The notes beneath the pieces are model-generated. The model did no database searches, had not been told where the DNA came from, and saw only the letters and a program-made list of their open reading frames with translations. Source: DATFMH01 sp035267045 (GTDB lineage Bacteria > Bacteroidota > Rhodothermia > Balneolales > DATFMH01). Taken from it: a stretch of 64,000 bases of DNA. Positions 1 to 8,631 of the stretch are shown here, one piece after another. Both the position numbers and the translations under genes were made by a program. The stretch lies in assembly GCA_035267045.1 (NCBI GenBank), contig DATFMH010000146.1:1-64000 (forward strand), given 5' to 3'. The stretch's first letter is position 1; every line of letters starts with the position of its first letter.

Positions 1-170
1 ATTCAGTTATCCAACGACGTCATCCTGAATTTAATTCAGGATCCAGCCAAGGCGTTGGTACCGATTACAAACTGTGGTTTTTAACCCTAAACGTTCCTAC
101 CAATTAGAGAGGTAACAACGCTTAGAGCCTTTAACCGGGAGATTCCGGGTCTGGGCCCGGAATGACGTCA
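1..170. repeat. Direct repeat, copy A (non-coding)
   Basis: About 170 bp that recur almost unchanged at 318-487, an offset of 317 bp. The left end may be cut by the window. The unit contains two nested palindromes: a perfect 9-bp stem with a 3-base loop at 22-42 (ATCCTGAAT / ATTCAGGAT) and an 8-bp stem at 142-163 (ATTCCGGG / CCCGGAAT). The second ends in the phrase GGAATGACGTC. Short GC-rich palindromes of this kind are a known class of dispersed intergenic repeat in FCB and other bacteria. No convincing gene overlaps it. Confidence 0.85.
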
Positions 171-317
171 TTGGGCGGGCAGGAATGACGTCTAAAGATA
201 GTGCCGGAGTGGCGTTGATAGGGAAATGGCTGGAAGCTTTTTAGTTAGAATCCTACGCCCAGCCCAACCCCCAAACGACGTCATCTCCCTAAAAAACGTC
301 GGGATAGGCTGAACTTG
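171..317. other. Spacer between direct repeats
   Basis: This stretch separates the two long repeat copies. It carries a further GGAATGACGTC phrase at 182-192 and the related words CGACGTCATC and AACGTCGGGA at about 275-303, so it looks like decayed material of the same repeat family. No gene is seen. Confidence 0.5.
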
Positions 318-487
318 ATTCAGTTATCCAACGACGTCATCCTGAATTTAATTCAGGATCCAGCCAAGGCGTTGGCACCGTTTACAAACCGTGGTTTTAA
401 CCCCTAAGCGTTCCTACCAATTAGAGAGGGAACAACGTTCCCAGCCTTTAACCGGGAGATTCCGGGTCGGGGCCCGGAATGACGTCA
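318..487. repeat. Direct repeat, copy B (non-coding)
   Basis: Second copy of the 170-bp unit at 1-170. It differs by a few substitutions and small shifts. Both palindromes are kept, at 339-359 and 459-480. The good conservation of both palindromic cores suggests a recent duplication or a structured element. A 72-codon open frame starting inside this copy looks like a by-product of the repeats and is not annotated as a gene. Confidence 0.85.
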
Positions 488-600
488 ATTGGGCCCGGAA
501 TGACGTCGTTGAGGGGTCAGGTATGACGTTAATTGGGCTTGGAATGATATTGATTGGGGGGTCCGGAACGACGTTGGAAGGAGGGCTCTGTGGCCTTAAA
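488..600. repeat. Degenerate GGAATGACGT-type short repeats
   Basis: Directly after copy B the phrase GGAATGACGTC and decayed versions recur at about 497-507, 521-530, 541-550 and 565-575, separated by G-rich linkers. This looks like a short tandem decay series of the palindrome arm. Confidence 0.55.
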
Positions 601-648
601 AAAACATAGAAACTAAGCCCAATACTCTATAACTTTAACACACTTACA

Positions 649-1608
649 CTATTCTCTCCCATCTATTCGCAAGTTTTTTGAAACTATCGATATATTTCGT
701 TTCAACCCTTTAAATTTAGCCCGTTTAACAGGGTTTTTCTTAAAAAGACGCCGGTATTCTTCAATATCCAGTTCTTCCCAGTAATCCATATCGGGGTTTA
801 ATAAATCCTCGCGGGCAAATAGACGTTCTTCTTTACCATTGACAGCCTTACGGTTCCATGGACAAACATCCTGGCAAATATCACAGCCAAACATCCATTC
901 TCCCATTTGTTCATGGTATTCTTCCGGTATTTGATCTCTCAGTTCGATTGTCAGGTAGGAGATACACTTACTGCCATCGACCTTATAAGGCTCATAAATG
1001 GCGTCTGTAGGGCAAGCATCGATACATCGAGTACAAGTACCGCAATGATCGGTTGTAGGGTGATCATAAGCAAATTCGGCATCTACGATCAATTCCCCGA
1101 TGAAGAACCATGACCCCAACTCTTTATTTAAAATATTACTATTCTTACCGACCCAACCGATTCCGGATTGAGCAGCCCATGCTTTATCAAGCACCGGGGC
1201 AGAATCGACAAAAACACGTCCTTCCAGGCCGCCAATAAGATTTTCGGTATAATGAAACAGGGCATATAGTTTTTCTTTCAGCACATTATGATAATCGTCA
1301 CCCAAAGCATATTTGGAAATTTTCGGTACCACATTACCATCCGGATAAAAATCAGAAAAATCCTGGTTATAGCTGCATAACACACTTACTACCGATTTGG
1401 CGCCGGGAACAAGTTTGGTTGGATCAACACGTTTGTCAAAATTACGCTCCATCCAATCCATGGTTCCGTTACGATTTCCCAGCAGCCATTCCTCTAATCT
1501 TCGTTCCTCTTTTTCCAGACGTCGTGCTTTACTAAAACCACATGCCTCAAATCCCAGCCGGGTAGCTTCCAGGCGAACCTGTTCGGTTACTTTTTCCAAA
1601 TGAGTCAT
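649..1608 (-). CDS. queG: Epoxyqueuosine reductase QueG
   Basis: Cytosolic cobalamin- and iron-sulfur-dependent enzyme that reduces epoxyqueuosine to queuosine in tRNA, the last step of queuosine synthesis. The 319-residue protein shows the ferredoxin-like module: C189-x2-C192-x2-C195-x3-C199-P and C242-x2-C245-x3-C249-P, plus C215, enough for two 4Fe-4S clusters. The catalytic aspartate motif VDSAPVLDKA has D135, and KYALGDDYH matches the family active-site block. It is shorter than the ~380-residue E. coli and Bacillus proteins because the C-terminal HEAT-like part is reduced. It stands alone, divergent from uppP. Confidence 0.95.
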   Translation of the reverse strand: MTHLEKVTEQVRLEATRLGFEACGFSKARRLEKEERRLEEWLLGNRNGTMDWMERNFDKRVDPTKLVPGAKSVVSVLCSYNQDFSDFYPDGNVVPKISKYALGDDYHNVLKEKLYALFHYTENLIGGLEGRVFVDSAPVLDKAWAAQSGIGWVGKNSNILNKELGSWFFIGELIVDAEFAYDHPTTDHCGTCTRCIDACPTDAIYEPYKVDGSKCISYLTIELRDQIPEEYHEQMGEWMFGCDICQDVCPWNRKAVNGKEERLFAREDLLNPDMDYWEELDIEEYRRLFKKNPVKRAKFKGLKRNISIVSKNLRIDGRE

Positions 1609-1856
1609 TATATAAACTGTCTTTTCTAAAAGATGGATATATCACTTAAACTTACGAATCACTGGTACGTTTTCTAAATCAAGATGCGGTAGTTAATGAC
1701 ATATATTTTTCGATACTAAAAAAAAATTACGTACAAAAAATCATTTTAACTATCTTCTATTCTTTCACAGGCAGTCAGGCGGCCACTACAAATAGAGATA
1801 CAATTTTTTAGCAGAAAGTGTAATCCGTTTATCAAAAACAATTTTATCAAAACGTC

Positions 1857-2651
1857 ATGTCAATAATTCAATCTATTATTCTCGGTATTGTTGAAGGCCT
1901 GACCGAATTTCTACCGGTTTCTTCAACAGGCCATATGATCATCGCTTCTTCAATAATGGGGATAGCTGAGAGTCCATATACAAAAGCTTTTACTGTGGCC
2001 ATTCAGTTTGGAGCTATACTGTCGGTTATTGTGTTATACTGGCGGAGATTTATTAAATCAATGGACTTCTACTATAAGCTTTTTGTCGCTTTTTTACCGG
2101 CTGCAGTTGTTGGACTCATCCTCATAAAATATATCAATGAAATGCTTGGCAATGTAATTGTTGTGGCCACATCCCTGTTTATTGGTGGTATTGTCCTTCT
2201 GTTTGTTGACGATTGGTTCAGAGAGACTGAGAATACTCCGGATAAGGAAGTTACATATAAGAACTCCTTTGTTGTCGGTTTGTTTCAGATAATAGCCATG
2301 ATTCCGGGCGTGTCTCGTTCTGCGGCAACAATTATCGGTGGACTGGAACAAAAACTGAATAGGAAAACGGCGGCCGAGTTTTCATTTTTCCTTGCCGTAC
2401 CGACCATGTTTGCCGCTACTTGTTTTAAAATATTTCGTTTTTATACGAATGGCCCGGGTTTTAATAATACACAGATCGATATATTGATAATAGGTAATAT
2501 CGTAGCATTCCTGGTAGCCATGTTAGCGATTAAGACTTTTATAGAATATCTGACAAATCATGGCTTTAAAATATTTGGATGGTATCGAATCGTCATCGGA
2601 CTTTTAATTTTAATACTACATTTTTCAGGATTTAATCTGACAATCATGTAA
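1857..2651 (+). CDS. uppP: Undecaprenyl-diphosphate phosphatase UppP/BacA
   Basis: Integral membrane enzyme that dephosphorylates undecaprenyl diphosphate, recycling the lipid carrier for peptidoglycan and other surface polymers; overproduction gives bacitracin resistance. The 264-residue protein is the usual length and almost entirely hydrophobic. It has both family signatures: GLTEFLPVSSTGH (residues 14-26, with E17 and H26) and PGVSRS (150-155). It is a single-gene unit followed by a strong terminator at 2685-2719. Confidence 0.96.
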   Translation: MSIIQSIILGIVEGLTEFLPVSSTGHMIIASSIMGIAESPYTKAFTVAIQFGAILSVIVLYWRRFIKSMDFYYKLFVAFLPAAVVGLILIKYINEMLGNVIVVATSLFIGGIVLLFVDDWFRETENTPDKEVTYKNSFVVGLFQIIAMIPGVSRSAATIIGGLEQKLNRKTAAEFSFFLAVPTMFAATCFKIFRFYTNGPGFNNTQIDILIIGNIVAFLVAMLAIKTFIEYLTNHGFKIFGWYRIVIGLLILILHFSGFNLTIM

Positions 2652-2684
2652 CTTATTACACCGCAATAGTTTTAATGTTTATAG

Positions 2685-2719
2685 AGGCGTCCCGAATATA
2701 TATTTGGGACGCCTTTTTT
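2685..2719 (+). terminator. Intrinsic terminator after uppP
   Basis: Perfect 9-bp stem AGGCGTCCC (2685-2693) / GGGACGCCT (2706-2714), AT-rich loop, then a run of six T (2714-2719), 33 bases after the uppP stop. Confidence 0.9.
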
Positions 2720-2858
2720 ATTAGGTATGGATCAATATTTATGAATAGTGGAATAAAATGAAGAAATAAATTGTCTAATAACTAAAGAAAATCGAATTAT
2801 TGAGAGAGCTCACAATAAGGCGTAAACTAATAACGGCCATCTTTAGATAAACACTATT

Positions 2859-3956
2859 ATGAAGAAGACAATAAGTAAAACAGGAAAATTCAGAAGTGGA
2901 TTACTTCGTTTGAGCGTGTCGGTGGGAATTGTACTGAGTATTGGTTTAGCAAGTGTATTTGCACAGAAACGACCTGCAATGATGCAAAACCGGCAGATGA
3001 ATATTGATACAATGATGACCCGGCTGACTCAACGCCTGAATCTGAGCAATGATCAACAGGCTAAAGTGAAAGAAATTTTTACAGAGCGTATGCAGCAACG
3101 CAAACAGGCATTCGAGCAGATGAGTAATCTTCGTAAAGATACCCATAACAATATTCTTAAAATATTGAATAAAGATCAGGTGGCTGATTTCCAAAAGATG
3201 CAGGATCGATTTTGGATGAATCGAAGAGACCGTATGCATCATAGGAAATTTAACCGCTATTATGATCACATGGGACAATGGAAGGGTTCGAAAGCAAACA
3301 TGGGAACAGCCAGAGGGAAAAAATTCAATGCGGATAGTTGGGTTTATATGGCTATGGCCCGGTTGACACAACGTTTGAATCTCAGCAGTGATCAGCAAAC
3401 TAAAGTAAAAAATATCCTGACGGAAAGTGTTCAGAAACGCCAGCAAATGTGGCAGACAATGTCTAAACAAAGACAGGATACCCAACAAAAGTTACAGAGT
3501 ACTCTTAGCAAAGAGCAAATCGCTGAGTGGCAAAAAATGAGAGATCAGAGGATGAAGCGTCACTTCCACAGAAATAAATTTGACAGACGTAAGAATTATG
3601 ATCGTCGTGGAAGGATGCAGGGTCAGGTTATGGGACCACGGTCGGGAGCCGGAATGAATTATATGATGCAACAGATGTCTCAACGCCTGGATTTAACAGC
3701 TGAGCAAGAACAAAAAGTGAAAGATATTTTTGCGGAACACCTTCAGGAGCAAATGAAAACGATGCAGGAAATGCGGAAGAATAATAATGTTGACAGGACC
3801 GCTATCCATAATCAAATGATGAAATCACGTCAGGAATTGGAAAACAAACTTCAGAAGGTGCTGAATAACGATCAGATGGAAGAATTCAAAAAGATGCGTG
3901 ATGAGATGTGGAACAGGATGCAACAACAACGCCCGGGTATTAACCGTAATCGCTGA
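2859..3956 (+). CDS. Spy/CpxP-like periplasmic protein with three LTxxQ-type repeats
   Basis: A 365-residue exported protein. The first ~35 residues are a signal peptide ending near VFA-QKRP. The mature part is three homologous helical repeats (about 54-120, 168-230 and 273-350), each opening with a phrase like TQRLNLSNDQQ and followed by a basic, Met- and Gln-rich helix. These resemble the LTxxQ helices of Spy and CpxP, periplasmic chaperones and sensors that usually carry only one such module. The gene lies just ahead of an ECF sigma/anti-sigma unit, so a role in envelope stress is inferred. Basic linkers rich in R, H and K could bind metal or acidic partners. The exact function is not established. 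Confidence 0.8.
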   Translation: MKKTISKTGKFRSGLLRLSVSVGIVLSIGLASVFAQKRPAMMQNRQMNIDTMMTRLTQRLNLSNDQQAKVKEIFTERMQQRKQAFEQMSNLRKDTHNNILKILNKDQVADFQKMQDRFWMNRRDRMHHRKFNRYYDHMGQWKGSKANMGTARGKKFNADSWVYMAMARLTQRLNLSSDQQTKVKNILTESVQKRQQMWQTMSKQRQDTQQKLQSTLSKEQIAEWQKMRDQRMKRHFHRNKFDRRKNYDRRGRMQGQVMGPRSGAGMNYMMQQMSQRLDLTAEQEQKVKDIFAEHLQEQMKTMQEMRKNNNVDRTAIHNQMMKSRQELENKLQKVLNNDQMEEFKKMRDEMWNRMQQQRPGINRNR

Positions 3957-4020
3957 TATGAAAGGTACAGGCTTTATGTTTCCCATACCTTATTATTAAA
4001 CACTTTAACTAATATTATGT

Positions 4021-4028
4021 TACTTTTG
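4021..4028 (+). promoter_or_regulatory. Candidate -7 promoter box (TACTTTTG) for the sigma operon
   Basis: TACTTTTG fits the Bacteroidota -7 consensus TAnnTTTG and lies 30 bases before the sigma-factor start codon. No clear -33 TTTG element is visible at the usual distance, so this is a suggestion only. Confidence 0.35.
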
Positions 4029-4058
4029 TATGTAATCCAATAATGATATTTACCCGGG

Positions 4059-4643
4059 ATGTCCCACACGCAGAATCCATCAGATAAAGAATTGTTAGAA
4101 CGTATTCGAAGTGAAGATCAGGAGGCTTTTCGTATCCTGATCGATCGCTATGAATTTCAGGTGGCTGCGACAGTAAAAGGTATGTTGGGAAACAGGGCAG
4201 AGGCTGAGGATATTGGACAGGAAACGTTTATAAGATTTATTCGATCAATCAACAAGTTTAGGGAAGAGTCATCTATTGGGACTTATTTAACAAGAATTGC
4301 TATTAATCTTTCTTTGAATGAGTTAAAAAGACAGGAGCGACAAAATCGCAGATTTTTTTCCGTATCGGGTTATGATGAAGAAGAGATGATATATCCTTCC
4401 GAAGAAATGACTGATATGGAAGATATGGAGTTGAAAGAAATGGTACATAAAGCAATAGGTAAATTGAAACCGGAGTTTAAATCTGTAATCGTATTACGAA
4501 TGTTGAGGGAATATTCAACAAATGAAACGGCAGATATTTTAGATATCCCGGTTGGTACCGTACTCTCACGATATTCACGAGCAATTGATAAACTTAGGAT
4601 TTTGTTAAAGCCATATTTAAATAGCCATGAAATTAACGTATGA
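4059..4643 (+). CDS. ECF RNA polymerase sigma factor (RpoE-like)
   Basis: A 194-residue group 4 sigma factor. Region 2 is seen in EDIGQETFIRFIRSINKF, with the promoter-melting segment. Region 4 is a helix-turn-helix in NETADILDIPVGTVLSRYSR. An acidic linker (DEEEMIYPSEEMTDMEDME) joins them. It directs RNA polymerase to a stress regulon, probably envelope-related given its neighbours. The gene overlaps the next gene by 17 bases, a typical sigma/anti-sigma coupling. Confidence 0.93.
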   Translation: MSHTQNPSDKELLERIRSEDQEAFRILIDRYEFQVAATVKGMLGNRAEAEDIGQETFIRFIRSINKFREESSIGTYLTRIAINLSLNELKRQERQNRRFFSVSGYDEEEMIYPSEEMTDMEDMELKEMVHKAIGKLKPEFKSVIVLRMLREYSTNETADILDIPVGTVLSRYSRAIDKLRILLKPYLNSHEINV

Positions 4644-5097
4644 ACGTAAATTGATGCTTAAGGCCCTGGAAGATAATTTATCGTCAGGGGAAGAAGAGCA
4701 GTTGCAGGCATTGTTTAAAGATTCATCTTCATTGAAAAGGGAATATGAAGAGCTAAGACAAACACATGTTCTGGTATCAGCTGCAAGGGAGGAATCGTTT
4801 AAGCCTTATTTTGCAGAGAGGGTTCTAAAACGGTTTAATAAGGAACAACTTTCTATATTTACCGATGATTCATATAACTACCTGGTTCATATGTTTTATC
4901 GCTTCGCCTTTACAGCATTTATAGTAGCTATGCTTTTAGGTTCTTATAATCTTTTTTCAAAACAGGACAGTACGTCTGTCGACCAGCCGTTTATAGAGTC
5001 TGTAATTGCCTTGCCACCATTGTCAATCAATGATGCGTCAAGCAATATCACCCTGTTGAATAATGAGGTAATTAATTATGATGAAAACGCGAACTAA
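4627..5097 (+). CDS. Putative membrane-bound anti-sigma factor
   Basis: A 156-residue protein with a cytoplasmic N-terminal part of about 85 helical, charged residues, one membrane segment (about 86-108), and a short periplasmic tail. No zinc-binding HxxxCxxC motif is present. The function is inferred from topology and position: the start overlaps the end of the sigma gene, and the stop overlaps the following CpxP-like gene by 20 bases, so all three are probably translated together. Confidence 0.7.
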   Translation: MKLTYERKLMLKALEDNLSSGEEEQLQALFKDSSSLKREYEELRQTHVLVSAAREESFKPYFAERVLKRFNKEQLSIFTDDSYNYLVHMFYRFAFTAFIVAMLLGSYNLFSKQDSTSVDQPFIESVIALPPLSINDASSNITLLNNEVINYDENAN

Positions 5098-5482
5098 AAC
5101 AATACTGGTGATTGCCGGTACACTTATTATTGGGATTATTCTTGGGGTATTTCTTACGGGAGCTGTGATGCGTCACCGGCTCAATAGAATAGCAGAAATG
5201 CAAACTCGTCCGGGTTTTGTGAAAATAATGGAACATATTATTCAACCTACGGAAAAGCAGAAAAAAGAGATAGAGCCGATTCTTACAAATACTGCTCACC
5301 GTTTAACACAAGTCTATGTTGATAAGCGAAAAAAAATAGCTCAAATAGGTGATTCATTACGATCAGAATTGCAACCTTACTTAACGGATGAACAGTATCA
5401 ACGTTTGACACGCAGAATGCGCCATCATGAGCGTGAACACAGAAAATGGCGACATGATAAAGATCGATACCATAAGAAATAG
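5078..5482 (+). CDS. Membrane-anchored CpxP/Spy-like sensor protein
   Basis: A 134-residue protein with an N-terminal membrane anchor (about residues 8-30) and a long basic helical periplasmic part containing QPTEKQKKEIEPIL and YLTDEQYQRL. These spaced helices resemble periplasmic heavy-metal-sensor/CpxP proteins. The end is very basic and His-rich. It is the last gene of the sigma/anti-sigma operon and may sense misfolded protein or metal for the anti-sigma factor (inference). The start at 5078 has GAGG nine bases upstream; the next codon is also ATG. Confidence 0.72.
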   Translation: MMKTRTKTILVIAGTLIIGIILGVFLTGAVMRHRLNRIAEMQTRPGFVKIMEHIIQPTEKQKKEIEPILTNTAHRLTQVYVDKRKKIAQIGDSLRSELQPYLTDEQYQRLTRRMRHHEREHRKWRHDKDRYHKK

Positions 5483-5625
5483 CCGGCTCATTTTAGTGAA
5501 TAGTAAGCAGTTATCAGTTACTTTTTATCCAATAAATATTTATAAGTTTCTTTTCAGGGGTTGGAAGCGATATAAAAATCTGTAAAAGGATGAGGTAACA
5601 ATCTATAAGTCATGATTTCAATCAA

Positions 5626-7095
5626 CTAATGTAACTCTGCTAAACGCAGCATGATTTCTTTATGGATGCGGTCGATGCGGTGGTAATTCCCCGTATAATT
5701 GTTGGCGATCATTGAGAAAGCAATCAAACGTCCCGCTCTATCACGTAAATAACCAGAATGACTCCTTACTTTAGTTAATAATCCGGATTTAATGCGGGCA
5801 TTATCGGCTAAGATTGTATGAGAACCAAAGTTCCTGAAATAGCCGATATCCTGTTTATCACCGACTATGGCTAATGAGCGGTAAAAATCACTGAATGTAG
5901 GTTGATGTGTCATGAACTCCAGTAATTTTACCATGGCTTTTGTAGTAATGACATCCGTCCGCGATAATCCGCAACCGTCATAGATACGAAACCCTGCCAT
6001 CGGGATACCGTGTTTTCTCAAATAAGATTTCAGAAAACGAGTACCCATCCTCGTTGATCCGTCAACTGTTTTTCGTAATGCCAGGGTTTTAAGTAGGGTT
6101 TCGGCATACAAATTATCACTTTTTTTATTCGTTATATAAACGATATCCTTCAATGGCGGTGAATACGAGGTCACAATTACGTTTGAAGGATCATAGACTT
6201 TTGAAGATTTCAACAACTTCGCCCTTTTTATAACAGCTATCTTGTGTTGATTTAACCACGAAGATAAATATTGAGCCGCGAACAGGGCAGGATCGGGTAT
6301 AGCTCCTTTTATTGAAAATTCGGAAACACCGGCCGGTACAGTTCCTTTAAGAAGCGCCGTATATTGACGTGGTGCACAGTAAATATACCCCTGATCACCG
6401 GATCCTCTAAAGCCTGTTTTCATTTCGTTTATAAAATGTAAGCCCGGGATATTCGGTTTCATTCGTAATACTTCGGCAGAGTCCCCGTATTGTTTGCCCG
6501 GTTTGAAATAAAGATGGTACATATTATTGTGAATGGATAAAGCATTCACGCCTGCACCATAGTAATTCCCCATATCCATCCATTGCCAGAAATCGGGCAC
6601 GGTCTGTGGATCGAATAATGTGTTATCGGCGATCACTGATCCATCAATTGTATTAATACCGGCAATTTTTATAGCAGTAGCCCACGACTGCATCAGACTG
6701 TCAAGTGATTGAGATCCCTTGACAAGATCAGACCCCAGGGTGGGGTCGCCGCCGCCGACAATATACAGATTGCCGTGCAATGTACTGTCGGAATTAATGG
6801 TACCGTCATAAAATAGCTTTGTTTTATACCGGTAATCGGGTCCCAATACATTTAAAGCGGTGGAGGTAGTAAATACTTTCAAACCAGATCCCGGGGTCAT
6901 CGATTTTTGACTATTCAAAGATATGATAGGTTTACCGGTATCCACATATTCGGCGTATATGCTCCAATGAGCGTTTTTGAGAGTGGGTGTGTTTTGTAGT
7001 TGCTCGATTAATTTTACCAGCTTTTTGTTGTAAGCCGGTTTTTGGGAGGGATTACCGGACAGAAAAAGATTGAAGATTAAAAAAAGTATGAGCAC
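5626..7095 (-). CDS. dacB: D-alanyl-D-alanine carboxypeptidase/endopeptidase, PBP4 type (DacB, peptidase S13)
   Basis: Periplasmic penicillin-binding protein that trims or cleaves peptidoglycan peptides. The 489-residue protein has all three active-site motifs: S70-G-L-K73, S326-D-N328 and K436-S-G438. The large insert between the first two motifs is the hallmark of the PBP4 class. A short hydrophobic N terminus acts as signal peptide. It follows the ftsE gene on the same strand after a 76-base gap and may be transcribed with it. Confidence 0.93.
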   Translation of the reverse strand: MLILFLIFNLFLSGNPSQKPAYNKKLVKLIEQLQNTPTLKNAHWSIYAEYVDTGKPIISLNSQKSMTPGSGLKVFTTSTALNVLGPDYRYKTKLFYDGTINSDSTLHGNLYIVGGGDPTLGSDLVKGSQSLDSLMQSWATAIKIAGINTIDGSVIADNTLFDPQTVPDFWQWMDMGNYYGAGVNALSIHNNMYHLYFKPGKQYGDSAEVLRMKPNIPGLHFINEMKTGFRGSGDQGYIYCAPRQYTALLKGTVPAGVSEFSIKGAIPDPALFAAQYLSSWLNQHKIAVIKRAKLLKSSKVYDPSNVIVTSYSPPLKDIVYITNKKSDNLYAETLLKTLALRKTVDGSTRMGTRFLKSYLRKHGIPMAGFRIYDGCGLSRTDVITTKAMVKLLEFMTHQPTFSDFYRSLAIVGDKQDIGYFRNFGSHTILADNARIKSGLLTKVRSHSGYLRDRAGRLIAFSMIANNYTGNYHRIDRIHKEIMLRLAELH

Positions 7096-7171
7096 GATAA
7101 ATTATGCGTATTTATTATAGTTATTCAAGCCTAAGGGTTGTAATGAAAGTAAATAATTACTTATTAGATAA

Positions 7172-7855
7172 TTACAACTGTGCAGCCGTTATTTCTTTGA
7201 TGTTTCCGTCTTCGAGTTTCATTGTACGGTGAGGAAAATGTTTTACCACATCATAATTATGCGTCACCATCAGGACGGCCATACCTCGGTTATTGATTTT
7301 TTGGAATAATTCCATGATAGAAGCTGAAGCGTCGGGGTCGAGGTTCCCTGTTGGTTCATCAGCCAGCATGATACGGGGCTCGTTCACCAGCGCTCGCGCT
7401 ATAACAACTCGTTGCTGCTCGCCTCCTGATAGGTCGTTTGGCATATTTTGTCTTTTATGGCTAAGCCCAACCATAGACAAAACCTCAAGCACACGCTGTT
7501 TAATGATGCTACTCCTGGCAGAGGTCACTTCTAATGCAAAGGCCACATTATCATATACATTACGATCGGGCATGAGTTGAAAATCCTGGAACACGATGCC
7601 GAGGCTGCGTCGCAACATTGGGACTTTTCGCCGATTCAGGCGGGGAACATTATAGCCTGCTACGTGTACATCACCATAATCAGGCAGTACATCGCGATAG
7701 ATCAATTTTAGAAACGAACTTTTTCCGGCTCCGGTGTGACCAATTAGATACACAAATTCGCCATTCTGCAGATAAAAATTAATATTGTTTAAAACCCTCC
7801 GGTTCTCGTAGGTCACTGATACATTTCTAAACTCTATTACTATATCATCCATCAT
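7172..7855 (-). CDS. ftsE: Cell-division ABC ATPase FtsE-like
   Basis: A 227-residue ATP-binding subunit. It has Walker A GHTGAGKSS (residues 39-47), ABC signature LSGGEQQR (142-148) and Walker B LADEPTGNLD. FVYLIGHTGAGKSSFLKLIY and the body of the protein match FtsE, which with membrane partner FtsX controls peptidoglycan hydrolases at the septum. No ftsX gene is adjacent: downstream is a PBP4-type gene and upstream a methyltransferase. It begins inside the stop codon of the methyltransferase gene (ATGA overlap), so translation is coupled. A LolD-type role cannot be excluded. Confidence 0.85.
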   Translation of the reverse strand: MMDDIVIEFRNVSVTYENRRVLNNINFYLQNGEFVYLIGHTGAGKSSFLKLIYRDVLPDYGDVHVAGYNVPRLNRRKVPMLRRSLGIVFQDFQLMPDRNVYDNVAFALEVTSARSSIIKQRVLEVLSMVGLSHKRQNMPNDLSGGEQQRVVIARALVNEPRIMLADEPTGNLDPDASASIMELFQKINNRGMAVLMVTHNYDVVKHFPHRTMKLEDGNIKEITAAQL

Positions 7856-8631
7856 TGTAATACCATCGTGATTCGATCGCTGTTATCATCTGCCTCAATT
7901 AAATCGAAAGTGTCGTATTTGGCAACTAATTTAAAATCACTTTGATTTACGATACTTGTCATTTGAGCTAAAGTATACACACGTTGTTTGTGAATTTCAT
8001 GATATATTTCACCAGCAACGTTTTTATTTGAATCTAACTTCTCAATTTGAAACTCATTATAATGGATCCCCTCGATCGCATCATATTTACTTTTCCGGAT
8101 ATATTGATAATTGTTGTGCGATAATCCTTTATCATTCAGTAGCTTTTCAGCTTTTTCAGAGTTGGAAGGGGTGGTAAAATCGAAAATAAAATATCCATTC
8201 CGATTGAGTAATGGCTTAATCTGTTGCAGAACCGTAATGATATCTTTTTCGGATAGTAAATAGTTGATACTGTCGAAAAGCATCAATACCACATCATAGG
8301 TCTGATCAATAGTTATACGGGTGAAATCCATCTGCTTAAAATCAACAGTAGCATTAATATAATCAGCTTTTTTACGCGCTACATCGATCATCTCCTGAGA
8401 CAGGTCGGTAGCTGTAATATTATAACAGTCAAGCTCATCAAGAGAAATGGCAAACGAACCTGTACCACAAGCGAGCTCCAGGATAGAATAGGTATCGGGA
8501 TTATGATTTTGAATGATGGCGTCAATAAAATTTGACCACAACTCATAATCAATATCGCTCATTACATCATCATAAATCAAAGCAAGGCTCTGGTAAATAT
8601 CGGTTGAAATATGCGATTCCGGTGTACTCAC
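7852..8631 (-). CDS. Class I SAM-dependent methyltransferase
   Basis: A 259-residue protein with motif I ILELACGTGSFAISL, an acidic end of strand 2 (ATDLSQEMIDVARKKA) and QMDFTRITIDQTYDVVLMLFDSINYL as motif II/III, the usual layout of small-molecule methyltransferases. The substrate is not known. The start codon is GTG inside the pdxA stop (GTGA overlap), and its own stop overlaps ftsE, so it sits in a tightly coupled operon. Confidence 0.85.
   Translation of the reverse strand: MSTPESHISTDIYQSLALIYDDVMSDIDYELWSNFIDAIIQNHNPDTYSILELACGTGSFAISLDELDCYNITATDLSQEMIDVARKKADYINATVDFKQMDFTRITIDQTYDVVLMLFDSINYLLSEKDIITVLQQIKPLLNRNGYFIFDFTTPSNSEKAEKLLNDKGLSHNNYQYIRKSKYDAIEGIHYNEFQIEKLDSNKNVAGEIYHEIHKQRVYTLAQMTSIVNQSDFKLVAKYDTFDLIEADDNSDRITMVLQ

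Noticed and set aside
391..609. 72-codon open frame in the repeat cluster
   Set aside because: It is made of repeat units (GGAATGACGT words), has no ribosome site and its product is repetitive with no family resemblance.
2946..3683. Antisense open frames over the Spy-like gene
   Set aside because: The sense protein has a signal peptide and three clear repeats; the antisense frames have no recognisable features.
649..5482. Queuosine or bacitracin-resistance gene cluster
   Set aside because: queG and uppP are single genes on opposite strands with no other pathway genes near; the neighbours are unrelated.
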